Shown here: piece by piece, positions 54,908-63,716 of the stretch
Numbering within the stretch: position 1 is the stretch's first letter
Layout of the letters: each line of letters starts with the position of its first letter
Assembly (NCBI RefSeq): GCF_010725885.1
Contig: NZ_AP022600.1
Span: 4,154,001-4,218,000 of the forward strand
Direction: 5' to 3'
Origin: Mycolicibacterium tokaiense
GTDB taxonomy: Bacteria; Actinomycetota; Actinomycetes; Mycobacteriales; Mycobacteriaceae
Length of the DNA stretch: 64,000 nt
The notes under the pieces: model-generated
Database searches by the model: none
Told to the model about the DNA's origin: nothing
Seen by the model: only the letters and a program-made list of their open reading frames with translations
Program-made: the position numbers and the translations under genes

Positions 54908-55618
54908 TCAGGTGCACCGGACGATGAAGATCGACTGAGCGGCGGGGCTGCCGAGCTCAACGGTGCGTTCGCCGCCGTCCCCGTCGCGGATCGACACCGA
55001 CACCGTGCCGGCGAAATCCCGGCGCGCCAGCACCGACACGTGGGCGTCCAGGGCGATGCCCACATCGTCGAAGTACCGCAGCATCTCCGGATCGGAGTCG
55101 CTGATCCGGGCCACAGCGCCGTGGTCCCCGTCGCGGCATTCCGACAGCGGCTGCGCGGGCGGCGTGGGCACCTGACCGTCCGATCCCGGGATGGGGTCGC
55201 CGTGCGGGTCGCGCTGCGGGTAGCCCAGCTTGGCGTCGATGCGCGCCATCATCAGGTCGGAGACGGCGTGTTCCAGGATCTCGGCCTCGTCGTGCACCTC
55301 GTCCCAGCTGTAGCCGAGTTCGCTGACCAGGAACGTCTCCAGCAGCCGGTGCCTGCGCACCACCGACACCGCAGCCCGGCGGCCTCGTTCGGTGAGCGTC
55401 ACCGCACCGTACTTCTCGTGGTCCACCAGGCCCTGATCGGCCAGCTTGCGGATGGACTCCGACGCAGTGCTGGCCGACACGCCGATGCGTTCGGCCAGCA
55501 TCTTCGTGCTGACCTTGTCGTGTGACCACTCCTGCGCCGTCCAGATGGTCTTGAGGTAATCCTGGGCCACTGTCGAGAGGTCGGGGGTCCCGGTCTCGGG
55601 GCTCACGTCCGGCGTCAC
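54908..55618 (-). CDS. mntR: Manganese-dependent repressor MntR (DtxR family)
   Basis: 236 residues from GTG 55618. N-terminal HTH STKMLAERIGVSASTASESIRKLADQGLV, metal/dimer domain with HRLLETFLVSELGYSWDEVHDEAEILEHAVSD (ligand Glu and His; block about 100-130), and a C-terminal FeoA-like SH3 domain. Strong likeness to Rv2788 (SirR/MntR). It represses Mn uptake genes when Mn is sufficient. ATG 55636 would add six residues but a leaderless promoter favours 55618. Confidence 0.9.
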   Translation of the reverse strand: MTPDVSPETGTPDLSTVAQDYLKTIWTAQEWSHDKVSTKMLAERIGVSASTASESIRKLADQGLVDHEKYGAVTLTERGRRAAVSVVRRHRLLETFLVSELGYSWDEVHDEAEILEHAVSDLMMARIDAKLGYPQRDPHGDPIPGSDGQVPTPPAQPLSECRDGDHGAVARISDSDPEMLRYFDDVGIALDAHVSVLARRDFAGTVSVSIRDGDGGERTVELGSPAAQSIFIVRCT

Positions 55619-55625
55619 ACCCGAA

Positions 55626-55631
55626 AGTTTA
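55626..55631 (-). promoter_or_regulatory. -10 element (TAAACT) of mntR
   Basis: Minus-strand TAAACT seven bases before GTG 55618. It decides the start, since ATG 55636 would lie upstream of this element. Confidence 0.45.
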
Positions 55632-55685
55632 GGCATCCTTCACCTGTCGTGGGACTCCAGAGGCGCCGGCCCGGGCCGGGCACCG

Positions 55686-55691
55686 TAGGCT
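55686..55691 (+). promoter_or_regulatory. -10 element (TAGGCT) of ribF
   Basis: TAGGCT six bases before GTG 55698; leaderless geometry. Confidence 0.45.
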
Positions 55692-55697
55692 GGGCGC

Positions 55698-56675
55698 GTG
55701 TTGCGGTGGCGGGGACAAGACGAGATTCCCTCTGACTGGGGCAGGTGTGTTCTCACCATCGGCGTGTTCGACGGGGTACACCGGGGGCACGCCGAGCTGA
55801 TCGCGCGTGCGGTCAAGTCGGCGCGGGCGCGGGGAGTGCCCGCAGTGCTGATGACCTTCGACCCGCACCCGATGGAAGTGGTGTTCCCGGGCAGCCACCC
55901 CGCGCAGCTCACCACACTGACCCGGCGCGCCGAACTCGCCGAGCAACTCGGTATCGACGTCTTCCTGGTGATGCCGTTCACCACCGACTTCATGAAACTC
56001 ACCCCCGAGCGCTACATCCACGAACTGCTCGTCGAGCGGCTCCATGTGGTCGAGGTGGTGGTGGGGGAGAACTTCACGTTCGGCAAGAAGGCCGCCGGCG
56101 ACGTCGCGCAGCTGCGCAAGGCCGGCGAACGCCTCGGCTTCGCCGTGGAGGGGATGTCGCTGGTGGCCGACCAGCATTCGACCGAGACGGTGACCTTCTC
56201 ATCGACCTACATCCGCTCCTGCGTGGACGCCGGTGACGTGGTGGCCGCCACCGAAGCGCTGGGACGCCCGCACCGCGTCGAGGGTGTGGTGGTGCGCGGT
56301 GACGGCCGCGGCAAGGTGCTCGGCTTCCCGACCGCCAACGTGGCGCCGCCGATGTACTCGGCCATCCCGGCCGACGGCGTGTACGCCGCGTGGTTCACGG
56401 TCCTCGGTCACGGCCCCGTGATGGGCACCGTCATCCCGGGCGAGCGGTACGAGGCCGCGGTGTCGGTGGGCACCAACCCCACCTTCTCCGGACGCACCCG
56501 CACGGTTGAGGCCTTCGTGCTCGACACCGCGGCCGACCTCTACGGCCAGCACGTGGCCGTCGATTTCGTCTCCCGCATCCGCGGGCAGGAGAAGTTCGAG
56601 GACGTCGACGACCTGGTCACCACCATGAAGCGCGATGTCGAGAAGACCAGGGCGATCCTCGCCGATTCTGTCTGA
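55698..56675 (+). CDS. ribF: Bifunctional riboflavin kinase/FAD synthetase
   Basis: 325 residues. N-terminal FMN adenylyltransferase: TIGVFDGVHRGHAELI (HxGH), MTFDPHP, SSTYIRSCVDAGDV. C-terminal riboflavin kinase: GRGKVLGFPTANV and ISVGTNPTFSG-type stretch (VSVGTNPTFSGRTRTVEAFVLD in block 56461-56527). Makes FMN and FAD. Divergent from mntR across 79 bp. Rv2786c position. Confidence 0.94.
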   Translation: MLRWRGQDEIPSDWGRCVLTIGVFDGVHRGHAELIARAVKSARARGVPAVLMTFDPHPMEVVFPGSHPAQLTTLTRRAELAEQLGIDVFLVMPFTTDFMKLTPERYIHELLVERLHVVEVVVGENFTFGKKAAGDVAQLRKAGERLGFAVEGMSLVADQHSTETVTFSSTYIRSCVDAGDVVAATEALGRPHRVEGVVVRGDGRGKVLGFPTANVAPPMYSAIPADGVYAAWFTVLGHGPVMGTVIPGERYEAAVSVGTNPTFSGRTRTVEAFVLDTAADLYGQHVAVDFVSRIRGQEKFEDVDDLVTTMKRDVEKTRAILADSV

Positions 56676-56690
56676 GCAGGGTCTCGCTGC

Positions 56691-56696
56691 TAAGCT
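56691..56696 (+). promoter_or_regulatory. Candidate -10 element (TAAGCT) of rpsO
   Basis: TAAGCT 82 bases before GTG 56779, just after ribF. Gives an rpsO leader of about 75 bases, long enough for S15 autoregulation, though I cannot verify a structure. Confidence 0.4.
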
Positions 56697-56778
56697 CTGC
56701 GGCGGTATCCACCCGTGCTGCAGTTCGCGGCGGCCGGGGTTGTCGTTCCTACGCGGACCGTGAGAAAAGAGTGACATC

Positions 56779-57048
56779 GTGGCGCTTACCGCCGAGCAGA
56801 AAAAAGAGATCCTGGGCCAGTACGGTCTGCATGACACCGACACCGGTTCCCCCGAGGCGCAGGTCGCACTGCTGACCAAGCGCATCTCGGATCTCACCGA
56901 ACACCTCAAGCAGCACAAGCACGATCACCACTCGCGGCGCGGTCTGCTGCTGCTGGTGGGTCGTCGTCGCCGGCTGCTGAAGTACGTTGCCCAGGTCGAC
57001 GTCGCGCGCTACCGCTCGCTGATCGAGCGTTTGGGCCTGCGTCGCTGA
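56779..57048 (+). CDS. rpsO: 30S ribosomal protein S15
   Basis: 89 residues, usual length. [30 protein letters not shown] and [29 protein letters not shown] (blocks) are standard S15. Binds 16S rRNA in the central domain. GTG start; a strong terminator follows. Confidence 0.97.
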   Translation: MALTAEQKKEILGQYGLHDTDTGSPEAQVALLTKRISDLTEHLKQHKHDHHSRRGLLLLVGRRRRLLKYVAQVDVARYRSLIERLGLRR

Positions 57049-57063
57049 CGCAGACACTCCGCA

Positions 57064-57096
57064 CCCGCCACCGTGCCGCGCACGGTGGCGGGTTTT
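57064..57096 (+). terminator. Rho-independent terminator after rpsO
   Basis: Perfect 12-bp stem CCCGCCACCGTG / CACGGTGGCGGG, loop CCGCG, then TTTT. The best classical terminator in the window. Confidence 0.9.
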
Positions 57097-57137
57097 GTGG
57101 TGCCTGCACAGATTCTCGAACCCTGCAAGTCGGGGTG

Positions 57138-57143
57138 TAGAGT
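57138..57143 (+). promoter_or_regulatory. Candidate -10 element (TAGAGT) of gpsI
   Basis: TAGAGT between the rpsO terminator and a structured leader; start expected near 57150, leaving about 227 bases of 5' leader. The -35 is weak. Confidence 0.4.
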
Positions 57144-57149
57144 AGGGCT

Positions 57150-57376
57150 GTTCTGCGCCGGTCAGCCGGCGCAGGCGGCAGGTACGAGACGCACACCGCG
57201 TCGCCGTTCCGGCTCGTCATGATCGACCCATCCAGGTGGGCGGTCTTCGGTAGTGGCTGCCGGGCTCCTCAAGGAGAGCCCGACAGCTTCGATCGACGGC
57301 CGTAGCCACTGGGGTTGACGCGTGACGACGCGAAACCATGTGAAGAAACAACCCAGGAAGGCCCAGACGGTCCTCT
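57150..57376 (+). other. Long structured 5' leader of gpsI/pnp
   Basis: Contains a 9-bp hairpin CTGCGCCGG-TCAG-CCGGCGCAG (57153-57174) right at the expected 5' end, and a larger arm AGTGGCT (57252-57258) pairing AGCCACT (57304-57310), which encloses an inner stem built on CGGGCTCC/GGAG-CCCG. The ribosome binding site AGGAAGG (57355-57361) is 15 bases from the ATG, unusually far. PNPase genes elsewhere are autoregulated through such leaders. With the rpsO terminator this fills the gene-free stretch 57049-57376. Confidence 0.5.
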
Positions 57377-57390
57377 ATGTCTGCAGCTGA
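57322..57390 (+). CDS. Possible 22-residue leader peptide overlapping the gpsI start
   Basis: GTG 57322 opens a 22-codon frame beginning [15 protein letters not shown] and ending in TGA at 57388-57390, so it overlaps the first four to five codons of gpsI in another frame. Very basic. No good ribosome binding site. It may be chance, or may couple translation to gpsI. Confidence 0.2.
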   Translation: MTTRNHVKKQPRKAQTVLYVCS

Positions 57391-59644
57391 AATTGACGAA
57401 GGCGTGTTCGAAGCCACCGCCGTCATCGACAACGGGAGCTTCGGCACCCGCACCATCCGATTCGAGACCGGCAGGCTGGCCCAGCAGGCCGCCGGCGCCG
57501 TCGTTGCCTACCTCGACGACGAGACCATGCTGCTGAGCGCCACCACCGCCAGCAAGACCCCCAAAGACCACTTCGATTTCTTCCCCTTGACCATCGACGT
57601 CGAGGAGCGGATGTACGCCGCGGGGCGCATCCCCGGATCCTTCTTCCGCCGTGAAGGCCGCCCCTCCACCGACGCGATCCTGACCTGCCGTCTGATCGAC
57701 CGGCCGCTGCGCCCGACGTTCATCTCGGGTCTGCGCAACGAGATCCAGGTCGTGGTCACGGTCCTGAGCCTCGACCCCAAGGACCTGTACGACGTGCTGG
57801 CGATCAATGCCGCGTCGGCATCCACCCAGATCTCCGGTCTGCCGTTCTCCGGCCCGGTCGGCGGCGTCCGCGTCGCGCTCATCGAAGGCCAGTGGGTCGC
57901 CTTTCCGACGGTCGAGCAGCTCGAGAACGCGGTGTTCGACATGGTGGTCGCCGGGCGTAAGGCCGGCGATGACGTCGCGATCATGATGGTCGAGGCCGAA
58001 GCCACCGACAACGTGATCGACCTGATCGCCGCCGGTGCCGGTGCCCCCACCGAAACCGTTGTGGCCGAGGGCCTCGAGGCCGCCAAGCCGTTCATCGCCA
58101 CCCTGTGCGACGCCCAGCAGGCGCTCCATGAGGCCGCCGGTAAGGCGACCGCCGAGTACCCGGTGTTCCCGGACTACCAGGACGACGTGTACTACGCGGT
58201 GGCCTCGGTGGCCACCGATGAGCTGTCCAAGGCCCTGCAGATCGCCGGCAAGGCCGAGCGGGACGACCGCACCAACGAGATCAAGGCCGAGGTCCTCGAG
58301 CGCCTCGGCGAGCAGTTCGCCGGCCGCGAGAAGGAGATCGGCGCTGCCTACCGGTCACTGACCAAGAAGCTGGTGCGCCAGCGCATCCTGACCGACCACT
58401 TCCGCATCGACGGCCGTGGGGTCACCGACATCCGCGCGCTGTCGGCCGAGGTGGCCATCATCCCCCGCGCGCACGGCAGCGCGCTGTTCGAGCGCGGCGA
58501 GACCCAGATCATGGGCGTCACCACCCTCGACATGGTCAAGATGGCCCAGCAGATCGATTCGCTGGGACCGGAGACGTCCAAGCGCTACATGCACCACTAC
58601 AACTTCCCGCCGTTCTCGACCGGTGAGACCGGCCGCGTCGGCTCGCCCAAGCGCCGCGAGATCGGCCACGGAGCGCTGGCCGAGCGGGCCCTGATGCCCG
58701 TGCTGCCCAGCGTCGAGGAGTTCCCCTACGCCATCCGCCAGGTGTCGGAAGCGTTGGGCTCCAACGGTTCCACCTCGATGGGCTCGGTGTGTGCCTCCAC
58801 CCTGTCGCTGCTGAACGCCGGTGTGCCGCTCAAGGCTCCGGTGGCCGGTATCGCGATGGGTCTGGTCTCCGATGATGTCGAGGTCGACGGCAAGACCGAG
58901 CGTCGTTTCGTCACGCTGACCGACATCCTCGGCGCCGAGGATGCCTTCGGCGACATGGACTTCAAGTGTGCAGGTACCAAGGATTTCGTCACCGCCCTGC
59001 AGCTCGACACCAAGCTCGACGGCATCCCCTCCCAGGTGCTCGCGGGCGCCCTGGCCCAGGCCAAGGACGCGCGCATCACCATCCTCGAGGTCATGGCCGA
59101 GGCCATCGACGCGCCGGACGAGATGAGCCCGTACGCGCCGCGGATCACCACCATCAAGGTGCCCGTGGACAAGATCGGCGAGGTCATCGGGCCCAAGGGC
59201 AAGATGATCAACTCGATCACCGAGGAGACCGGCGCCCAGATCTCCATCGAGGACGACGGCACGGTGTTCGTCGGTGCGGCCGACGGCCCGTCGGCGCAGG
59301 CGGCGATCGACAAGATCAACGCCATCGCCAACCCGCAGCTGCCCAAGGTGGGCGAGCGCTTCCTGGGCACCGTGGTGAAGACCACCGACTTCGGTGCCTT
59401 CGTCTCGCTGCTGCCGGGTCGCGATGGGCTGGTGCACATCAGCAAGCTGGGCCGCGGCAAGCGGATCGCCAAGGTCGAGGACGTGGCCAAGGTGGGCGAC
59501 AAGCTCCGCGTGGAGATCGCCGACATCGACAACCGCGGCAAGATCTCGCTGGTCCTGGTGGCCGAGGATGAGACTGCTGCGGAAGGAAACGGAACGGGTG
59601 CAACCGATTCCGCACCTGCCGATGCTGCGACCACCAGTTCGTAA
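57377..59644 (+). CDS. gpsI: Polyribonucleotide nucleotidyltransferase (guanosine pentaphosphate synthetase/PNPase)
   Basis: 755 residues. Two RNase PH domains (first: [22 protein letters not shown]; second: [42 protein letters not shown] with phosphate-binding Ser), a linker helical domain, KH ([21 protein letters not shown]) and S1 ([26 protein letters not shown]). Degrades RNA phosphorolytically and can polymerise tails. Rv2783c position. Confidence 0.96.
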   Translation: MSAAEIDEGVFEATAVIDNGSFGTRTIRFETGRLAQQAAGAVVAYLDDETMLLSATTASKTPKDHFDFFPLTIDVEERMYAAGRIPGSFFRREGRPSTDAILTCRLIDRPLRPTFISGLRNEIQVVVTVLSLDPKDLYDVLAINAASASTQISGLPFSGPVGGVRVALIEGQWVAFPTVEQLENAVFDMVVAGRKAGDDVAIMMVEAEATDNVIDLIAAGAGAPTETVVAEGLEAAKPFIATLCDAQQALHEAAGKATAEYPVFPDYQDDVYYAVASVATDELSKALQIAGKAERDDRTNEIKAEVLERLGEQFAGREKEIGAAYRSLTKKLVRQRILTDHFRIDGRGVTDIRALSAEVAIIPRAHGSALFERGETQIMGVTTLDMVKMAQQIDSLGPETSKRYMHHYNFPPFSTGETGRVGSPKRREIGHGALAERALMPVLPSVEEFPYAIRQVSEALGSNGSTSMGSVCASTLSLLNAGVPLKAPVAGIAMGLVSDDVEVDGKTERRFVTLTDILGAEDAFGDMDFKCAGTKDFVTALQLDTKLDGIPSQVLAGALAQAKDARITILEVMAEAIDAPDEMSPYAPRITTIKVPVDKIGEVIGPKGKMINSITEETGAQISIEDDGTVFVGAADGPSAQAAIDKINAIANPQLPKVGERFLGTVVKTTDFGAFVSLLPGRDGLVHISKLGRGKRIAKVEDVAKVGDKLRVEIADIDNRGKISLVLVAEDETAAEGNGTGATDSAPADAATTSS

Positions 59645-60950
59645 CAACGGAGAGTCCGTCGCGGAGGCCACCGGGGTTCGGCGTACCACGCTGCCCGGTG
59701 GTCTCCGCGTCGTCACCGAATTCGTCCCGTCCGTGCGCTCGGCGTCGGTCGGGGTGTGGGTCGGTGTCGGGTCCCGCGACGAGGGGCCGACGGTCGCAGG
59801 TGCGGCCCATTTCCTGGAACACCTGCTGTTCAAGTCCACGCCCACCCGGTCCGCGGTGGACATCGCGCAGTCGGTGGATGCCGTCGGCGGGGAGCTGAAC
59901 GCTTTCACGGCCAAGGAGCACACCTGCTACTACGCCCACGTCCTGGACAACGACCTGTCCCTGGCCGTGGACCTGGTGGCCGATGTGGTGCTCAACGGGC
60001 GTTGCGCGCCTGAGGATGTCGAGCTCGAGCGTGACGTCGTGCTCGAGGAGATCGCCATGCGCGACGACGATCCCGAGGATGCGCTGGGAGATGTGTTCTT
60101 GGCGGCCATGTTCGGTCGCCATCCCGTGGGGCGCCCGGTGATCGGCAGCGTCGAATCCATCGAGGCGATGACCCGCGCCCAGCTGCACTCCTTCCACGTG
60201 CGGCGGTACACCCCGGAGCGCATGGTGGTGGCGGTGGCGGGCAACATCGACCACGACGAGGTGGTGGCGCTGGTGCGCGAGCACTTCGGCCCGCACCTGG
60301 TGACCGGTAAGGAGCCCCAGCAGCATCGCAAGGGCACGGGCCGGGTCGGGGGTTATCCGAACCTGCAAGTGGTGCAACGAGATTCAGAACAGACTCACAT
60401 GCTTCTCGGGGTGCGTACCCCCGGTCGGTACTGGGAGCACCGCTGGGCGCTGACGGTGCTCAACACCGCGCTCGGCGGCGGGCTGAGTTCTCGCCTGTTC
60501 CAGCAGATTCGCGAGTCGCGCGGGTTGGCCTACTCGGTGTACTCCTCGGTGGACACCTTCTCCGACAGTGGGGCGCTGTCGGTGTATGCCGGATGTTTGC
60601 CGGAACGCTTCGACGAGGTGGTGGCCGTCACCGCCGACGTGCTCGAGGTGGTTGCGCGCGACGGGATCACCGAGAACGAGTGCCGCATCGCCAAGGGCTC
60701 GCTGCGCGGCGGAATGGTGCTCGGACTAGAAGATTCCGCGTCCCGGATGCACCGGTTGGGCCGTGGTGAGCTGAACTACGGGCGTCATCGCAGTCTCTCG
60801 GAGAGCTTGGAGCAGATCGACGCAGTGACACTGGAAGAGGTGAACGCGGTGGCGCGGTCTTTGCTGACCAAGCAGTTCGGCGCCGCGGTACTGGGTTCCG
60901 GCGTCACCAAACGGACTCTGCCGCAACGTCTTCGACGCATCACAGGCTGA
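59598..60950 (+). CDS. pepR: Zinc metalloprotease PepR (M16 family)
   Basis: 450 residues from GTG 59598, overlapping gpsI by 47 bp; ATG 59622 is an alternative. Inverted zinc motif HFLEHLLF (HxxEH) with downstream Glu in [11 protein letters not shown]-terminal domain with [25 protein letters not shown]16 peptidases process peptides or leader sequences. The start is uncertain: GGAAGG lies 11 bases before the GTG. Rv2782c position. Confidence 0.9.
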   Translation: MQPIPHLPMLRPPVRNNGESVAEATGVRRTTLPGGLRVVTEFVPSVRSASVGVWVGVGSRDEGPTVAGAAHFLEHLLFKSTPTRSAVDIAQSVDAVGGELNAFTAKEHTCYYAHVLDNDLSLAVDLVADVVLNGRCAPEDVELERDVVLEEIAMRDDDPEDALGDVFLAAMFGRHPVGRPVIGSVESIEAMTRAQLHSFHVRRYTPERMVVAVAGNIDHDEVVALVREHFGPHLVTGKEPQQHRKGTGRVGGYPNLQVVQRDSEQTHMLLGVRTPGRYWEHRWALTVLNTALGGGLSSRLFQQIRESRGLAYSVYSSVDTFSDSGALSVYAGCLPERFDEVVAVTADVLEVVARDGITENECRIAKGSLRGGMVLGLEDSASRMHRLGRGELNYGRHRSLSESLEQIDAVTLEEVNAVARSLLTKQFGAAVLGSGVTKRTLPQRLRRITG

Positions 60951-60954
60951 CGTG

Positions 60955-60960
60955 TAGCGT
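60955..60960 (+). promoter_or_regulatory. -10 element (TAGCGT) of the beta-lactamase gene
   Basis: TAGCGT seven bases before ATG 60968, just after pepR. Leaderless geometry; it overlaps GTG 60959, which argues against that start. Confidence 0.45.
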
Positions 60961-60967
60961 GGCGGTC

Positions 60968-61846
60968 ATGCATCGACTGTCGCGGAGAAACGTCCTGGCC
61001 GGAGGCCTCACCCTGACGGCGATGGCCGCGCTGAGTGCACCTCTGGCGCGCGCCGAGGCGGCCCCGGCAGCCGAGCGGCTGGCCGAACTGGAGCGGCGCC
61101 ACAACGCGATGGTGGGGCTGTACGCCGTCGACCTGCAGACCGGGCGGACGTTGGTACACCGCGAGAACGAGCGGTTTGCGGTGTGTTCGACGTTCAAGGC
61201 CTATCTGGCTGCCCGCACGTTGCAGGCGGCGGCGCGTGGTGAATTCGCGATGACCGACACCGTGACCGTCCGCGCCGAAGACCTGCTGCCGAATTCACCG
61301 GTCACCGAGACCCGGGTCGGACACACCATCACGCTGGCCGAGCTGTGCGCGGCCGTGCTGCAGGTCAGCGACAACGCCGGCGCCAACTACCTGTTGCACC
61401 AGATCGGCGGTCCGCCGGCCATCACGGAATTCGCCCGCAGCATCGGCGATCAGGAGACCCGGCTCGATCGCTGGGAGACCGAGTTGAACTCCGCGGTGCC
61501 CGGGGATCCGCGCGACACCAGCACCCCGACAGCGCTGGGCAACGGTTTCCGGGCGCTGATCACCGGGGATGCCCTCGAGCCGCAGGCCCGCACGCAACTG
61601 ATGGACTGGATGCTGGCCAACACCACGTCGAGCCTGCGCCCGGGGCTACCAGCTGACTGGACGTTCGCCGACAAGACCGGCAGCGGCGATTACGGCACCA
61701 CCAACGACATCGGCGTGGCCTTCGGTCCCGACGGGCGCGCGGTGCTGCTGTCGGTGATGCTGCGCTCGGCCTCCGACGACCCCGACGCCGAGGGCTTCCG
61801 TCCGGTCATGCCGGAGATCGCGACCCTGGTGCTACAGAACCTCTGA
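60968..61846 (+). CDS. blaS: Class A beta-lactamase with Tat-type signal (BlaS-like)
   Basis: 292 residues from ATG 60968. Twin-arginine signal [11 protein letters not shown] with hydrophobic core and ALARAEA cleavage zone. Catalytic motifs: Ser74-x-x-Lys77 (STFK), Ser134-Asp-Asn136 (SDN), Glu170 in RWETELN, and Lys236-Thr-Gly (KTG). Hydrolyses penicillins and cephalosporins outside the membrane. M. smegmatis blaS sits, as I recall, beside ald as here; M. tuberculosis blaC is elsewhere. Confidence 0.93.
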   Translation: MHRLSRRNVLAGGLTLTAMAALSAPLARAEAAPAAERLAELERRHNAMVGLYAVDLQTGRTLVHRENERFAVCSTFKAYLAARTLQAAARGEFAMTDTVTVRAEDLLPNSPVTETRVGHTITLAELCAAVLQVSDNAGANYLLHQIGGPPAITEFARSIGDQETRLDRWETELNSAVPGDPRDTSTPTALGNGFRALITGDALEPQARTQLMDWMLANTTSSLRPGLPADWTFADKTGSGDYGTTNDIGVAFGPDGRAVLLSVMLRSASDDPDAEGFRPVMPEIATLVLQNL

Positions 61847-61848
61847 GG

Positions 61849-62403
61849 CTAGACAAGTCTGCGCGAGTCGTCGCGGCGCAGTACGAAGAAATACGGACGC
61901 GACGAGCCGCGCAGGTCCATCGCGCCGATCACGGCGTCCTCGGACAGCTGCCGGAACACGTCGCTGATGGGCAGCTGGTCGTAGATCATCGTGGCGGTGT
62001 CGGTACCGCGGTAGCGGGTGGTGCGCAGCCGGGCCTTCGGGGCGCGGGTCTGCAACACCGACCGCATGGTGGAGATCGGTTTCTTGAACGACCGGCTCTT
62101 GACCCCGGGTAGCTTCGCGGCCACCCCGAGGCCGCCGAACGCCAGCACCGGATTGAGTGCCCACAGCCCGGCGCCGTCCGCGGTGGGGAACAGCAGCGGG
62201 TGCACGGTCTCGGAGTCGAGGAACTGCTTGCCCCACCAGCCGCTGGCGGCCAGGAACCCGTCGAGGGGGTGGCCGGTGGGCAGTTCGGCGCCGTGCCAGG
62301 TGCCGATCATGAACTCCGGAGCCACCGGCGGGGCGGCGTCGAAGACGGCCAGCGCCTCGGCAGTGGTGGTGGGTGCGCTCGGGAGGACGTCACTCAGCAT
62401 CAT
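61849..62403 (-). CDS. GXWXG and DUF4334 domain protein
   Basis: 184 residues from ATG 62403. N-terminal GTWHGAEL gives the GXWXG motif; GWWGKQFLD, and the C-terminal [26 protein letters not shown] with FFVLRR belongs to DUF4334. These domains occur together in actinobacterial and fungal proteins of unknown function. No signal peptide. Convergent with the beta-lactamase gene, 2 bp apart. The start is set by a leaderless-type promoter; an in-frame start at 62457 is less likely. Confidence 0.8.
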   Translation of the reverse strand: MMLSDVLPSAPTTTAEALAVFDAAPPVAPEFMIGTWHGAELPTGHPLDGFLAASGWWGKQFLDSETVHPLLFPTADGAGLWALNPVLAFGGLGVAAKLPGVKSRSFKKPISTMRSVLQTRAPKARLRTTRYRGTDTATMIYDQLPISDVFRQLSEDAVIGAMDLRGSSRPYFFVLRRDDSRRLV

Positions 62404-62409
62404 GGCTCC

Positions 62410-62415
62410 ACCATA
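62410..62415 (-). promoter_or_regulatory. -10 element (TATGGT) of the GXWXG gene
   Basis: Minus-strand TATGGT six bases before ATG 62403, adjoining the palindromic operator at 62417. Confidence 0.45.
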
Positions 62416-62416
62416 C

Positions 62417-62436
62417 TTGACACCTGTCAATTGACG
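62417..62436. promoter_or_regulatory. Palindromic operator TTGACACCTGTCAA plus half-site TTGACG
   Basis: Perfect 14-bp dyad TTGACA-CC-TGTCAA (62417-62430) directly followed by a third half-site TTGACG (62431-62436). It sits over the spacer/-35 of the GXWXG gene promoter, so binding would repress it. TetR- or MarR-like in form; the regulator is not identified. Confidence 0.55.
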
Positions 62437-62456
62437 ATCGGGTGTGGGAAACGACA

Positions 62457-62488
62457 TCGCCCGGCCGGCTTGTCAGCCGACCGGGCGA
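62457..62488 (-). terminator. Hairpin terminator of ald
   Basis: 14-bp stem with one mismatch (TCGCCCGGCCGGCT with AGCCGACCGGGCGA), loop TGTC, beginning 17 bp after the ald stop on the minus strand and followed by a weakly T-rich GTCGTTTCC. Confidence 0.7.
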
Positions 62489-62505
62489 GTTGCGGAGCGA
62501 ATGGT

Positions 62506-63618
62506 CTAGAGCACCGAGGCGGGATCGGTGAACGGCAGCTCCAGATCGGTGGCCACCTGTTCCGACAGCAGCGCACCTTCGTGAGTGGACAGGCCCTTGG
62601 CCAGTGCGGCGTCGGTCCTGCAGGCCTCCTGCCAGCCCTTGTCGGCGAGCTTGAGCACGTACGGCATGGTCGAGTTGGTGAGCGCGAAGGTGGAGGTGCG
62701 CGGCACCGAGCCCGGCATGTTGGCCACGCAGTAGAACACCGTGTCGTGCACGGTGAACGTCGGGTCGTCGTGCGTGGTGGGCCGGGAATCCTCGAAGCAG
62801 CCGCCCTGGTCGATGGCGATGTCGACCAGCACAGCGCCCGACTTCATCTGTGCCACTGTCGAATTGGTGATCAGCTTGGGGGCCTTGGCGCCAGGTACCA
62901 GCACGGCGCCGATCACCAGGTCGGCGGCGGTGACGGCGGCCTCGAGATCGAGCGCTGATGAGTAGCGCGTGGCGATGGTGCCGCCGAATTCGGCGTCGAT
63001 CTTGCGCAGCGTGTTGATGTTCAGGTCGAAGACGGTGACCGCCGCGCCCATGCCCTTGGCCACCCGCGCGGCGTTGACGCCGGCCATGCCGCCACCGATC
63101 ACCACGACGTTGGCCGCGGCGACACCGGGCACGCCGCCCATCAGGACACCGCGTCCACCCTGGGTGCGCATCAGGTGGTAGGCGCCCACCTGGGCGGACA
63201 GTCGGCCGGCGACCTCACTCATCGGCGCCAGCAGGGGCAAGGCCCCGTCGGCGGTCTGCACGGTCTCGTAGGCGATGGAGGTGGTGCCCGAGGCCAGCAG
63301 GGCGTCGGTGCACGGCTTGGACGCGGCCAGGTGCAGATACGTGAACAGGGTCTGGCCCTTGCGCATCCGGGCGTACTCGGCCTCGATCGGTTCTTTCACC
63401 TTCAGCAGGAGGTCGGACTCGGCCCACACCTGCTCGGCGCCGGTCACGATCTCGGCGCCCGCGGCCTTGAAATCGGTGTCGGCGATGGCGGATCCCTCGC
63501 CGGCGCCGGCCTGGACGGCGACATCGTGGCCGCGGCGGACGAGTTCGGCCACACCCGCGGGGGTGATGGCGACGCGGAACTCGTTGTTCTTGATCTCGGT
63601 CGGGATGCCGACGCGCAT
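62506..63618 (-). CDS. ald: L-alanine dehydrogenase
   Basis: 370 residues, family length, from ATG 63618 with AGGAG five bases upstream. N-terminal [20 protein letters not shown], catalytic Lys in FTYLHLAAS region neighbours, NAD motif [21 protein letters not shown] and C-terminal [17 protein letters not shown]. Interconverts alanine with pyruvate and ammonia, and can aminate glyoxylate. Divergent from aldR, its regulator. Rv2780 ortholog. Confidence 0.95.
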   Translation of the reverse strand: MRVGIPTEIKNNEFRVAITPAGVAELVRRGHDVAVQAGAGEGSAIADTDFKAAGAEIVTGAEQVWAESDLLLKVKEPIEAEYARMRKGQTLFTYLHLAASKPCTDALLASGTTSIAYETVQTADGALPLLAPMSEVAGRLSAQVGAYHLMRTQGGRGVLMGGVPGVAAANVVVIGGGMAGVNAARVAKGMGAAVTVFDLNINTLRKIDAEFGGTIATRYSSALDLEAAVTAADLVIGAVLVPGAKAPKLITNSTVAQMKSGAVLVDIAIDQGGCFEDSRPTTHDDPTFTVHDTVFYCVANMPGSVPRTSTFALTNSTMPYVLKLADKGWQEACRTDAALAKGLSTHEGALLSEQVATDLELPFTDPASVL

Positions 63619-63704
63619 GATCACTCCTGTGTGTGGGGCTGTCTGGTTGTCATCAATTTTGAAGAAACATCGATCGGATGGCAACGATCTCGACGATGAT
63701 TCGC

Positions 63705-63710
63705 TAGGTT
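63705..63710 (+). promoter_or_regulatory. -10 element (TAGGTT) of aldR
   Basis: TAGGTT six bases before ATG 63717, leaderless geometry. The 98-bp ald/aldR gap also has AT-rich, GATC-containing stretches that may hold AldR sites. Confidence 0.45.
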
Positions 63711-63716
63711 GCTTAC

